Source of the DNA: Chryseosolibacter sp964438975
GTDB taxonomy: Bacteria; Bacteroidota; Bacteroidia; Cytophagales; Cyclobacteriaceae
Length of the DNA: 64,000 nucleotides
Direction of reading: 5' to 3'
Assembly: GCA_964438975.1 (NCBI GenBank)
Contig: CAYTMU010000010.1
Span: forward strand, 1 to 64,000
Positions 42,160-51,595 of this stretch are shown here, in pieces (position 1 is the stretch's first letter; the number at the start of each line of letters is the position of its first letter). The notes beneath the pieces were generated by a model. The model ran no database searches. It was given only the letters and a program-made list of their open reading frames with translations, and had not been told where the DNA came from. The position numbers were made by a program, and so were the translations under genes.

Positions 42160-43593
42160 TCAGAACTCAGCGTTGCCGGGATACCGCGGGAATGGGATCA
42201 CGTCGCGGATATTGGTCATACCAGTAACAAACTGGATCATTCGCTCGAAGCCCAGGCCGAATCCACTGTGCGGTGCCGATCCGAATTTCCGCAATTCCAG
42301 GTACCACCATAGATCCTTCTCGGGAAGGTTCAATTCCTTGACTCGCTGGAGCAGTCGGTCATATCGTTCCTCGCGCTGCGACCCGCCGATAATCTCGCCG
42401 ATACCAGGGAACAGCACATCCATTGCTCCTACTGTTTTCCCGTCTTCGTTCTGTCGCATATAGAACGACTTGATCGCGGCTGGATAGTTATACAATACGA
42501 CCGGCTTCCGGAAGTGTTTTTCGACCAGGTACCGTTCATGTTCCGACTGAAGGTCAACACCCCATTCGTCGATCAGGAACTGGAATTTCTTCTTTTTGTT
42601 GGGGGCCGATGACCTCAGGATATCGATTGCTTCCGTGTAGGTCAGCCGTTGGAATTCATTTTCAGACACAAACTTCAGACGTTCGATCAGTCCTAGTTCA
42701 CTCCGTTGTGCCAGAGGCCGGGATTGCTCCTCTTCCTGCGAACGCTTGTGAAGGAATTCAAGGTCTTCGCCGCAGTTCTCCAAAGCATACCTCACAAGAT
42801 ACTGCAGGAATTCCTGCGCGAGTGCCATCGTATCTTCGATGTCGTAGAACGCCATCTCCGGTTCAATCATCCAGAACTCGGCGAGGTGCCGTGTCGTGTT
42901 CGAGTTCTCTGCGCGGAATGTCGGTCCGAATGTGTAAATATCACCGAGCGCCAGGGCGTAGGTCTCTCCCTCGAGTTGGCCCGAAACCGTCAGGTTGGTA
43001 TCACGTCCGAAGAAATCCTCGCTGAAATCGACGTTACCATGTTCATCCCGGGGCGGGTTGCTCGCATCCAGCGTCGTGACTCGGAACATGGCCCCGGCTC
43101 CCTCGGCATCGGAGGCGGTTATAATAGGTGTGTGGATGTAATAAAATCCCCGGTCATTGAAGAACTTGTGCACGGCGAACGCCATCGCATGGCGCACTCT
43201 CATGACTGCGCTGAATGTGTTTGTTCTTCCTCGCAAGTGAGCGATCTCCCGAAGAAATTCCAGGGAATGCTTCTTTGGTTGTAACGGATATTTTTCCGGA
43301 TCGCTGTCTCCGAGTATTTCAATAGCGGTCACTCTGACCTCCACGGGCTGCCCCTTGGCAGGCGAAGACACCAGATTTCCCTTCACCGAAATGCATGCGC
43401 CGGTGGCGATCCGCTTGAGTGTTGCCTCCGGTGTATTGGCGAAGTCGACAACAGCCTGAATGTTCTGAATAGTTGAACCGTCGTTGATGGCAATGAACTG
43501 GTTGTTCCTGAATGTGCGCACCCAACCCTTCACCGTGACTTCCTGGTTCGCCGGGGTAGTCGACAATAATTGCTTGATCTTCGTTCGTTCCAT
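42160..43593 (-). CDS. asnS: Asparaginyl-tRNA synthetase
   Basis: This class IIb synthetase charges tRNA-Asn. The 477-residue protein has an N-terminal OB-fold anticodon domain (about 15-105, VKGWVRTFRNNQFIAINDGS), motif 2 in FGPTFRAENSNTTRHLAEFW and motif 3 in GFGLGFERMIQFVTG. Asn is favoured over Asp by overall pattern, e.g. IGGSQREERYDRL and SAPHSGFGLG. Length is normal for AsnS. The ATG at 43593 fits the family start. Confidence 0.95.
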   Translation of the reverse strand: MERTKIKQLLSTTPANQEVTVKGWVRTFRNNQFIAINDGSTIQNIQAVVDFANTPEATLKRIATGACISVKGNLVSSPAKGQPVEVRVTAIEILGDSDPEKYPLQPKKHSLEFLREIAHLRGRTNTFSAVMRVRHAMAFAVHKFFNDRGFYYIHTPIITASDAEGAGAMFRVTTLDASNPPRDEHGNVDFSEDFFGRDTNLTVSGQLEGETYALALGDIYTFGPTFRAENSNTTRHLAEFWMIEPEMAFYDIEDTMALAQEFLQYLVRYALENCGEDLEFLHKRSQEEEQSRPLAQRSELGLIERLKFVSENEFQRLTYTEAIDILRSSAPNKKKKFQFLIDEWGVDLQSEHERYLVEKHFRKPVVLYNYPAAIKSFYMRQNEDGKTVGAMDVLFPGIGEIIGGSQREERYDRLLQRVKELNLPEKDLWWYLELRKFGSAPHSGFGLGFERMIQFVTGMTNIRDVIPFPRYPGNAEF

Positions 43594-43765
43594 ACTTTCT
43601 GCGTCAAGGCCGGTGCCATTAGCCGGTAATCCGCAAAAAACGAAAAAAGTCCCGGATTTTCATAGCCGCAGGCCGGCATGTGATGTGTGTTTGATCGATT
43701 TATAGTATTTTAACCTTACCCTCAGTACCCCGCGAGGCAAAGGTTTCAGAACCGGCTTGAATTGA

Positions 43766-43773
43766 TAACTTTG
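43766..43773 (+). promoter_or_regulatory. Candidate -7 promoter element of rpoN
   Basis: TAACTTTG fits the Bacteroidota consensus TAnnTTTG and lies 33 bases before the rpoN ATG. The rest of 43594-43806 shows no gene. Confidence 0.45.
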
Positions 43774-43806
43774 TAATCGCGTTGAATTAAATTCTTTAAA
43801 CCGAAG

Positions 43807-45252
43807 ATGCAGAAACTGGGTCTAAACCAATCTCTACAACAGAAGCTGTCTCCCCAGCAGATACAGTTCATCAAACTGTTGCAGGTTCCTACGGCGGAAC
43901 TGGAGAGCAGAATTGAAGAGGAGTTGGAGAGCAATCCTGCACTTGAAGAAGGGGAGGAGAAAGACACTCCCGAGGACGCACCCGCTGATGACGACCAGGA
44001 CGCCTCTTCGGCAGAGGAGGAGATCGACATCAAAGACTACCTTCAGGACGACGACTACAGCGGTTATAAAATGCAGGGCGATGGCGATGGCGAGGAAGAT
44101 CGCGAAATGCCGATTCCTATGTCGACGTCTCTTCACGAGTTGCTGATGAATCAACTGGATTACATCGGCTTGGATGATAAACAGTACCTGATCGGCAAGC
44201 AGCTGATCGGCAGCATTGAAAGCGATGGTTACATCCGTCGTGACCTCGAGGCCATTGCGAATGACCTGGCATTTTCACAGGGTATCGAGGTAGAGGTAGA
44301 CGAGATCGAAGAGGTGTTGAAAAGGATACAGACCTTCGATCCCCCGGGGATCGCGGCTCGTGATCTTCAGGAATGCTTGCTGCTGCAGCTGGATCGAATG
44401 GATAATGGTCACAATATCGATGTGGTTGTCGCCAAGAAGATCATCACCGACTGCTTTGAAGAGTTCACGAAAAAGCATTATCAAAAGATCCAGAAAAAAC
44501 TTGAGACCGAAGACGAGGAGTTCGTCAAGGATGCTATTGAACTAATCGTAAAGCTCAATCCCAAGCCCGGTGGCGGGACGACGACGTCGATGGTGAAAAA
44601 TCAATACATCATCCCCGATTTCATTTTGACAAATAATAACGGCAGGCTGGAGCTGGCGCTCAACAGCCGGAATGCACCGGAGTTGCGCGTGAGTCGTTCA
44701 TACACTGATATGTTCAAGGCGTATGACAAAAGCGACAAGCGGGACAAGAAGTTGAAGGAGGCGGTCACATTTGTCAAGCAGAAACTCGACGCTGCCAAGT
44801 GGTTTATCGACGCCATCAAGCAACGGCAACAGACATTGCTCCGAACGATGCGAGCGATTGTCGATTTTCAATACGATTTTTTCCTCGAAGGTGACGAAAC
44901 GAAACTCAAGCCGATGATCCTGAAAGATATTGCAACTATGATCGGGATGGATATTTCCACGGTCTCAAGGGTAGCAAGCAGTAAGGCGGTTCAGACTGAC
45001 TTCGGTATTTATCCGCTGAAATATTTTTTCTCCGAAGGTATCTCGACGGATTCGGGTGAGGAGGTGAGTAGTCGGGAGGTTAAGCAGATCATCAAGGATA
45101 TTATTGAGGGCGAAGACAAGAATAAACCTTATTCGGATGATAAACTCGAAAAAATTCTCAATGAAAAGGGCTACAACATTGCGCGACGTACTGTTGCCAA
45201 GTACCGCGAACAACTCAATATTCCGGTAGCCCGTCTGCGCAAGGAGATATAG
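43807..45252 (+). CDS. rpoN: RNA polymerase sigma-54 factor
   Basis: The 481-residue protein starts with Region I, rich in Gln and Leu (LNQSLQQKLSPQQIQFIKLL), needed for activator response. An acidic Region II follows (about 40-100, with many Glu and Asp), then the core-binding domain and a C-terminal DNA-binding domain ending with the RpoN box ARRTVAKYR (459-467). Sigma-54 needs AAA+ enhancer-binding activators; none is in this window. The next gene starts three bases after the stop. Confidence 0.96.
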   Translation: MQKLGLNQSLQQKLSPQQIQFIKLLQVPTAELESRIEEELESNPALEEGEEKDTPEDAPADDDQDASSAEEEIDIKDYLQDDDYSGYKMQGDGDGEEDREMPIPMSTSLHELLMNQLDYIGLDDKQYLIGKQLIGSIESDGYIRRDLEAIANDLAFSQGIEVEVDEIEEVLKRIQTFDPPGIAARDLQECLLLQLDRMDNGHNIDVVVAKKIITDCFEEFTKKHYQKIQKKLETEDEEFVKDAIELIVKLNPKPGGGTTTSMVKNQYIIPDFILTNNNGRLELALNSRNAPELRVSRSYTDMFKAYDKSDKRDKKLKEAVTFVKQKLDAAKWFIDAIKQRQQTLLRTMRAIVDFQYDFFLEGDETKLKPMILKDIATMIGMDISTVSRVASSKAVQTDFGIYPLKYFFSEGISTDSGEEVSSREVKQIIKDIIEGEDKNKPYSDDKLEKILNEKGYNIARRTVAKYREQLNIPVARLRKEI

Positions 45253-45255
45253 TGT

Positions 45256-45885
45256 ATGTGGGCGCGGGTCGTTTCTATTGGTTTTCATCCATTATTCATT
45301 CCGACATATTTTTTTGTATTCCTTGCCCTGACAGTGCCTACGGCGCTTGAGCCGGTGGCAGTGGATGTCCAATACAAAGTGATTGGTTTCGTATTCCTGT
45401 TCACCTGTGTGATCCCTATTCTGAATCTCGGGATGGTTCGGTCGCTTGGTGGATTTCGAACATTTGAAATGCCTACCCGACGTGAACGCCTGTTACCGTT
45501 CGCTATTATATCGGTGATATATGTGGCTGTAACTGCGATGTTCGCGCTGTATGGTAAGATGACATTGGACGACGGCTTCTTGAAATTTATTGTCATCATT
45601 GATATGCTTGTTGTGGTCGCGACGGTGATGACCTTTTTCTTCAAGGTAAGTGTTCACACGCTGGCAGCCTGGGGTCTCATCGGGATCCTCGTCCCGCTTA
45701 ACAAGATCACCGAGATCGATTCTGTGTTTTACGGCACGATAGCAGTTATCGTCATCGCTGGTTTTATCATGTCGGCAAGAATTCTGACGGGCGCCCATAG
45801 CTACCGTGAGGTGATGTGGGGGGCGGTACTGGGGCTGATCACCGGTTTCAGTGGAATGCTGATCCTGTTCCGCGATCTGGCATAA
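45256..45885 (+). CDS. Polytopic membrane protein, degenerate PAP2-like
   Basis: The 209-residue protein has about six hydrophobic helices. KVSVHTLAAWG and GAHSYREVMWG resemble the second and third PAP2 phosphatase motifs (S-x-H and H-x5-D). The first motif (KxxxxxxRP) is absent, and the Asp that completes the last motif is not in place. It may be an inactive or altered lipid phosphatase-like protein. It starts three bases after rpoN and is likely co-transcribed. Function is unknown. Confidence 0.65.
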   Translation: MWARVVSIGFHPLFIPTYFFVFLALTVPTALEPVAVDVQYKVIGFVFLFTCVIPILNLGMVRSLGGFRTFEMPTRRERLLPFAIISVIYVAVTAMFALYGKMTLDDGFLKFIVIIDMLVVVATVMTFFFKVSVHTLAAWGLIGILVPLNKITEIDSVFYGTIAVIVIAGFIMSARILTGAHSYREVMWGAVLGLITGFSGMLILFRDLA

Positions 45886-45911
45886 AAAAACGCCCCGCAT
45901 ATGCGGGACGT
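45884..45911 (-). terminator. Terminator between the PAP2-like and BON genes
   Basis: Near-palindromic stem ACGcCCCGCAT / ATGCGGGaCGT directly next to a run of seven A on the plus strand, which reads as seven T after the stem on the minus strand. It should end the BON-domain transcript and may also serve the convergent PAP2-like gene, whose stop it overlaps. Confidence 0.75.
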
Positions 45912-45938
45912 CTCTTCTGCTGATACTGTGCGACGATT

Positions 45939-46967
45939 CTATTTGTTCGTCGACGTTTCCTTGCGGCTTCGATCGGTGGTTATAGCGTTGCTGCTGGTCG
46001 ATGCTGTCGTGTGTGCACCCGGTAATGATGAAGAGTGAGTATCCGACGTCGCCGTCACGCGCAAGCGGTTCTCAACGTTCCTGACACCGGAGATAGCTTC
46101 GGCCATGTCTTCCGCGCGCCTCTTCGCGTTGCGGTGGTTGACGGTTCCGGTTAGCGTAACCTCTCCGTTGCTTACGGATACGTCGACGTCCGAAGCGTCG
46201 ATGAACGGATCATCGCTAAGTCTGTCGTTGATGTCTTCCGTAATCCGCTGATCGGAACGCGAGTAGTTCTTCGGACCTTTTCCCCGGAATGATCCCTGCA
46301 TCTCGCGGTCGCGGTCCCTTCTGCGTTCTGCATCTTCGTCACCAAACCACGATGATACTTCGTCGCTGGTGCGGTCCCACCAGGAGCGCTCGCCTGAATC
46401 GCCGTATCCGTAATCACGGGAGCGGGGGTTCCCCCATCCTCCATGACCTTGCCTTTCGAAGTCGCGGCTGCCCGCGCCGCGATAATCAGGGTAACCAAAA
46501 GATGAATTCGAATAGCCGGACCGCCCGTGACCATAGCGCCCGTGTTCACCGTAGCGATCATAGTTGGCTCCGCCGATGCGATTTTCGCGATTCTCAAAAT
46601 CACGTCTTCCCATTCCCTGGTTACCGCTATCGTACAAGTTCCGTGAACTCCGGGAACGATAGTCTCCTCCGAAGTCTGAATACCCGGATGACTGACTGCG
46701 CGGGGAAGACCATTCGTCGCTCTGACGCGAGAATCGCCTTTGGTTGTCATAGTCACCTTCCCGGCCAGTATTCATCTGCCGTTCGTAGCGACTTTGCCAT
46801 CCGCCTTCGCCGTAGTTCCCACTATCTCTGAAACCTCGGTTCTCCGAGACAGTGTAGTTGGGTTCCTCTTCGTTGTAACTTTGTTGTTGACGACCGTAGT
46901 CGTCATTCCAATCTCCGTACTGCTGCCGCCAGGAGGACTCCCGGCGAGTGCGATTGTTATCTGCCAT
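45939..46967 (-). CDS. BON-domain protein with long disordered Arg/Gly/Tyr-rich N terminus
   Basis: The 342-residue protein has a single BON domain at about 238-308 (ITEDINDRLSDDPFIDASDV, then SVSNGEVTLTGTVNHRNAKR and VRNVENRLRV). BON domains bind phospholipid or act at the envelope. The first about 190 residues are low in hydrophobics and rich in Arg, Gly, Tyr, Ser and Asp, with no signal peptide, resembling RGG/FG-type disordered regions. SWFGDEDAERRRDRD precedes the BON domain, as in related BON proteins. The tail is Ser/Thr-rich. It may be a stress-induced cytosolic protein. Confidence 0.82.
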   Translation of the reverse strand: MADNNRTRRESSWRQQYGDWNDDYGRQQQSYNEEEPNYTVSENRGFRDSGNYGEGGWQSRYERQMNTGREGDYDNQRRFSRQSDEWSSPRSQSSGYSDFGGDYRSRSSRNLYDSGNQGMGRRDFENRENRIGGANYDRYGEHGRYGHGRSGYSNSSFGYPDYRGAGSRDFERQGHGGWGNPRSRDYGYGDSGERSWWDRTSDEVSSWFGDEDAERRRDRDREMQGSFRGKGPKNYSRSDQRITEDINDRLSDDPFIDASDVDVSVSNGEVTLTGTVNHRNAKRRAEDMAEAISGVRNVENRLRVTATSDTHSSSLPGAHTTASTSSNAITTDRSRKETSTNK

Positions 46968-47128
46968 GACTCTTTTTGGTTTTAATTGATGTTGTGACTT
47001 TCAATGCATGCTTTAGAAAGCAGCATGGGACCAAAACTATGCCCTGAATAGTTGGCAGGCGGAGGGATTCCGGATGTGGATAGACGACCACATCCGGGGA
47101 TTTTGTTGGTGAATGTTTACTGCGATGC

Positions 47129-50100
47129 CTACTCCAGGCCGATCATCATAAAGGCTCCCCAGAATATCGGGTCGGGGTAGTCCACACGCAATTCCTTCTT
47201 GGCATCGATGAAGCTTTCACGCAGATTGTTGGTATTGCTCCATTTGAGATAGAACTTGGACATCAACTTCTGAGTCGCCTCATCATCGACTTTGAACATA
47301 CTCATGATAAGGACCTTGGCACCAGCGGTAAGGAAAGCCCGCTGCAAACCATAGACACCTTCGCCCCATTCGAGATCTCCAAGACCGGTCTCACAGGCGC
47401 TTAACACAACAAAGTCGGTTCCATCGAGATTGAGACTCATCGCTTCCTGCGCGGTCAGAATTCCATTATCGATATTGTAGTTAAAGTCAGTTTTGGCAAG
47501 TATGTCGCCGGCACCTTTTAACAGCAGCCCGCTGCGCATCAAGGGGTTCTGCGTCAGGTATGCTTCGGCGCCCTCTATCTGTTTTGACAGGGAGATCTCT
47601 TCTGCCGGTTTGTACAACCCGTGAGTAGCGATGTGCAAAACACGCGGGCTATTGAGTTCCTTGATGTGTTCCTCCGCTGCCAGTTTCTCGACGTACTCGT
47701 CAGTACTCCAGCCTTTTTGCGACAAAATTTGCTGGAGTTGTGAAACTTCTTTTTCAGTGCCGGGCAATGGCGTTATATCCCTTCGGTTTGTCGCTGTCGC
47801 GGTGAGATAGAATGTTGGATTTCCAAAAACGGAAGCGGTATTCTTATTCGCCGCAGGACGCGACTTTACCTTCCGCAAATAGATGTCTTTTGTGTTGCTG
47901 ACCAGCACAATATTGGCATTGTCAATGACGAATCGTCCATCGGGTGACGGGATTGCTTCGAGGTTGATCTGATTGTAAACTCCGTCGGCGGATAGATAGA
48001 TGGTTGATGTCTGGCCGACTTCATCGATGATCGGCTTCCAATACACGGAATAGGAGTATTGGTCTGCCACTCGACCGATGATTGAGTTTCGATAATACCG
48101 GAAGTACCGTGTCTCCAGATTGCTGCCATCCTTCATGATGATCGCTTTCGGCTTGTCGAGTTTACTGGTAAGATACAGTGCGGCATAAATGACAGAATCG
48201 GTGAAGCTATGATTGAAATGCCGGTAGCGCACAATTTCGACCGCGACTTCGTTGGGTTGTAGCGATTTCTTGACGTCCTCGAACACAATTCGTTTTGTGT
48301 CGAAATTCTGACTGAAGAGTTCTGATTTCTGACTGAGCTCGCGTTCCAGGTGCTCGACCTCTTGTGTGAGCGCACCGGGGTTGATCTCATTCTCCAGCAG
48401 TTGCGCCGGACTCATTGACAGCGCGACCGTCAGCAGTTCTTTTTTCTGTATCCAATCATTGTACTGGTTCTTCAACGGTTCGTCCGTGCTGTTCAGGATA
48501 CGTTCCCTCATTTTGATCGAGTTGCTCAGGAGAAGCGCTTTTGTCATCAATTGAGCATTGTAAATTCGCCCGGTCAAATCTTTGAAGTCGTCGAGGTTAC
48601 TGAATGCAAGGGTATTGTAGAACTCAAAGTCGCCTTTGATCGTATTCCAGTATTTGGCTTTCTCGCGTTCGCTTAGCGCCGGGAAGAATTTTTTGATATA
48701 CTCCTCGTAGTTGGCGAGGGCCTGGTCGATGAACCGTTTGGATTGCTTGTAGTTCTTCCCCATGTAATAGACTTTGCTCAGCTTGCTCAGGACCTTTACA
48801 TATTCGGGATGGTTCGCACTGAAGAAACTCTCGTAAAGCTTCTTAGCCTTATTGTAGAACTCCTCGGCCTTTCCATAGTTCTTGAGCTGGTAATACACGT
48901 CGCCCGTTAGGGTGTAAATACTCGCTGCATTGATGTTATTCTTGGTTCCTGTTTTTGTACGCCAGATATTCTCCGCTACTGTAAGCGAGTTGAAGGCGAT
49001 GTCGTACTTGCCCTCTGATATGTAGAGCACGGCGACGTTCTTAAGTATCTCCGCATACTGTGGATTATCTTTTCCGAGTTTATCCGCCATAACGTCACGG
49101 GCCTCGAGCATGAGTTTTTCCACCTCCTGGCGATCACCGCCTTTGTGGAACTTGATCAACGCCAGTTGAGAAATGGATTTCGCCACCTCAATGTGTCCGC
49201 GGCCGAATTGTTTTTCCTGACTCGCGACTGCTTTCTTGAGGTTATCCTCCGCTTTCTCGTAATCGCCCAGCGTGTAGTTTATGTCCGCGAGAAGTTTTAA
49301 CGTAGGGGCAGTCTTGGTCGAATTCTCGCCATACGTCTTTACCGCAATGTCGTTCGCACGGCGCGCGACACGGTCAGCTTCTGTATAATCGCCTTTTGCC
49401 AGGAGGATACGACCGCGGTTCACGAGCGGCTCGATCAGTCGCAGGGAATTGGGTCCGTACAGCTTTTGGTATTCGTCGAGCAGCTTGTTGAGCAGCTTTT
49501 CCGTCTGCGAGTATTGACCGAGTTGGATAAACAAAGTTGAAAGTTCTTGCGCAGCAGAGTATTCATCTATCGGAACCTGCGCCCGCGATATCTCTCTTCG
49601 CGTTCGCGACAGGTTGGATTCGGCCTCGTCAAAAAGACCTTTGATCCCATACATCCGAGCCTGGGTTTCCAACGCGTCGATGTAGGCCGGTGATGACTCA
49701 GCATAGTCCCGGTTCTTTTTCATCGTGATCACCTCGATCGCTTTATCGATATTGACGGTGGCATCGTCATAGTCACCCAGTTGGATCTGGAGCTTGGCAA
49801 CATTCGTCAGTCCGATGCCATACAGGATATCCGTTGGATCGAATTTGGCTCTGACGGCGTTTTCCGCCTGATCCAGAGTTGCCGTGGCCAGAGAATAGTT
49901 ATCAGCCATTTCGTAGTACTGAGCCATGTGCGTGAGGATATTGAAGAGATCTTTGTGTTGTACGTCGATCTCGTTTGCTACAAATCCGCGGAAGCTCTCT
50001 TCGTATATCTTACCAGCGTCTTCGATTTTGTTTGTGTAGCTGATATAGAAATTCGCCAGAGCCAGCTTTGCCAGGTGGTATTCGGGAGAGCTCTCTCCGC

Positions 50101-51379
50101 ATAGTTCCTTTTTGATCTCTACGAGTTGATTGAGATACGCCTCGGCATTTCCATAACGCCTTTCCGTGAGCGCTACCTGATAGAGAAATTCAAGAATTCG
50201 CACCCGGGTGCGATAGAATTTCGGAAGTGATTTGGAAGCCAGGACATTTACAGCGTCGTTTTCGAGATTCCGAGTCCTGTCCCGGGCAAGTTTCGAACTG
50301 AACTCAACTGCACGGAGGTTAATCCGGTGCAAGCTCGCCTTAGGGTAGTTCTTCTCAATCATTTTTTCGTACTCGAGCTTGGTGTTCAGGTAGCGGGGTC
50401 GATGGTTCTGGTCGAGGAGGTAAGCGATATAGCTGAGGTATATATCGTGTGCGAGGGCATTTGTCGGGGCGGTGACACTCTTCAAATCATTGAGGATCTT
50501 GTCGTACTCCGGGTTCTTCCGCATACCATTTTCTTCGAGCGAACGAGACCACCGGTACCGGTACTCGACATCGGCCAGGCTGGTCTTACCCAGAAATTTG
50601 CGTTTCGACCGGATCCATGAGGCCAGTTCGGCGTACACCATGTCGATGTCGGGGTTATCCTGGTCCTTCCCGATGATCGAGATCCGTCCTTTCTTGCCGT
50701 ATGCCGACCCGATGAGCGTTTTGAGTCGGGCATATTCGCTGTGTCGGGTGAGGATCTCTTCGTCGCTGAGTCGCGTCGTCTTGATCTGACCGTTTTCAAC
50801 CCGTGTCTCTTTGTCTATCGCGCGAGCGGCGAAGTACTTCTCTGCATTCATCAGCACTTCTAATGCGTCGTTGGCAAAGCCCTGCCCGATCATCGCTTCT
50901 CCTTTGATCAACGCGATGCGACCATTGAAGGCGTCATCGGTCTGATCAGTCTTAATCAGCAGCGTTTCAGCTTGTTCTGTGTACTCACGTGCCACCCGGT
51001 AGTTGCCGAACTGGTTGTAGAGGGCAGCTACATCGAGCATGGTGCTCGCGTAACCCGCGCTGGTTTCTCCAAACACAGCTCTGCTGGTGTTAAGTGCATT
51101 GCTGATGCTGTTATCGAACCCCTCGACCATGCCCAATGCCAGGTTTATTCGCGCTTCGCGAATGTGATAGGCTAGCATATAGTTGTTGGGTCCAGGGATT
51201 TTCGTAGCGCCTTTGCGGAACTTGGTCAGGCCCGACAGAGCTTTTGAGAAATTGCCCGAGGTGTAATGGTCATCGATCTTACGCAGCGCTTTGTCGAGTT
51301 TCTTGCTCTGGGCAAATGATGTTTGCACCAGCAAAAATCCAATGAGCAATGCGATAACGGATACCCTCAAGGTTTTCAT
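47129..51379 (-). CDS. Exported TPR-CHAT protein (caspase-like peptidase family)
   Basis: The 1,416-residue protein has a signal peptide (about 1-24, ending TSFAQ). Some 1,000 residues of tetratricopeptide repeats follow, e.g. TLKLLADINYTLGDYEKAED, and then a C-terminal CHAT domain (about 1130-1416). The caspase-like dyad is H1253 (IATHGLYK) and C1329 (LSACETGLGD); GVYGLQRAFLTAGAK and the end FWGAFMMIGLE are typical. CHAT enzymes are proteases in separase-like and CRISPR-linked systems; secreted TPR-CHAT proteins of this type are common in Bacteroidota but unassigned. The ATG at 51379 is chosen because it opens the signal peptide; the frame extends to 51574. Confidence 0.9.
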   Translation of the reverse strand: MKTLRVSVIALLIGFLLVQTSFAQSKKLDKALRKIDDHYTSGNFSKALSGLTKFRKGATKIPGPNNYMLAYHIREARINLALGMVEGFDNSISNALNTSRAVFGETSAGYASTMLDVAALYNQFGNYRVAREYTEQAETLLIKTDQTDDAFNGRIALIKGEAMIGQGFANDALEVLMNAEKYFAARAIDKETRVENGQIKTTRLSDEEILTRHSEYARLKTLIGSAYGKKGRISIIGKDQDNPDIDMVYAELASWIRSKRKFLGKTSLADVEYRYRWSRSLEENGMRKNPEYDKILNDLKSVTAPTNALAHDIYLSYIAYLLDQNHRPRYLNTKLEYEKMIEKNYPKASLHRINLRAVEFSSKLARDRTRNLENDAVNVLASKSLPKFYRTRVRILEFLYQVALTERRYGNAEAYLNQLVEIKKELCGESSPEYHLAKLALANFYISYTNKIEDAGKIYEESFRGFVANEIDVQHKDLFNILTHMAQYYEMADNYSLATATLDQAENAVRAKFDPTDILYGIGLTNVAKLQIQLGDYDDATVNIDKAIEVITMKKNRDYAESSPAYIDALETQARMYGIKGLFDEAESNLSRTRREISRAQVPIDEYSAAQELSTLFIQLGQYSQTEKLLNKLLDEYQKLYGPNSLRLIEPLVNRGRILLAKGDYTEADRVARRANDIAVKTYGENSTKTAPTLKLLADINYTLGDYEKAEDNLKKAVASQEKQFGRGHIEVAKSISQLALIKFHKGGDRQEVEKLMLEARDVMADKLGKDNPQYAEILKNVAVLYISEGKYDIAFNSLTVAENIWRTKTGTKNNINAASIYTLTGDVYYQLKNYGKAEEFYNKAKKLYESFFSANHPEYVKVLSKLSKVYYMGKNYKQSKRFIDQALANYEEYIKKFFPALSEREKAKYWNTIKGDFEFYNTLAFSNLDDFKDLTGRIYNAQLMTKALLLSNSIKMRERILNSTDEPLKNQYNDWIQKKELLTVALSMSPAQLLENEINPGALTQEVEHLERELSQKSELFSQNFDTKRIVFEDVKKSLQPNEVAVEIVRYRHFNHSFTDSVIYAALYLTSKLDKPKAIIMKDGSNLETRYFRYYRNSIIGRVADQYSYSVYWKPIIDEVGQTSTIYLSADGVYNQINLEAIPSPDGRFVIDNANIVLVSNTKDIYLRKVKSRPAANKNTASVFGNPTFYLTATATNRRDITPLPGTEKEVSQLQQILSQKGWSTDEYVEKLAAEEHIKELNSPRVLHIATHGLYKPAEEISLSKQIEGAEAYLTQNPLMRSGLLLKGAGDILAKTDFNYNIDNGILTAQEAMSLNLDGTDFVVLSACETGLGDLEWGEGVYGLQRAFLTAGAKVLIMSMFKVDDEATQKLMSKFYLKWSNTNNLRESFIDAKKELRVDYPDPIFWGAFMMIGLE

Positions 51380-51595
51380 AGGCGGAATTTTAGGAATAAC
51401 AAAGTTAAAAAATAACCAGCTATTCCTCGTCACCGGGCTTTCTATGTTTCCAGTCATTTTATGCCCATTTAGCCAGATTTCGCAGTTTCCGTCATAAGGG
51501 CAGTAACAGTCACGTGCGAGCGGTGGAAAGTGACAAGAGTTGTCAGCGAATGTTCTTAAACTTGTTGCAATCAATCGTACGGATTTCCTGGACGC

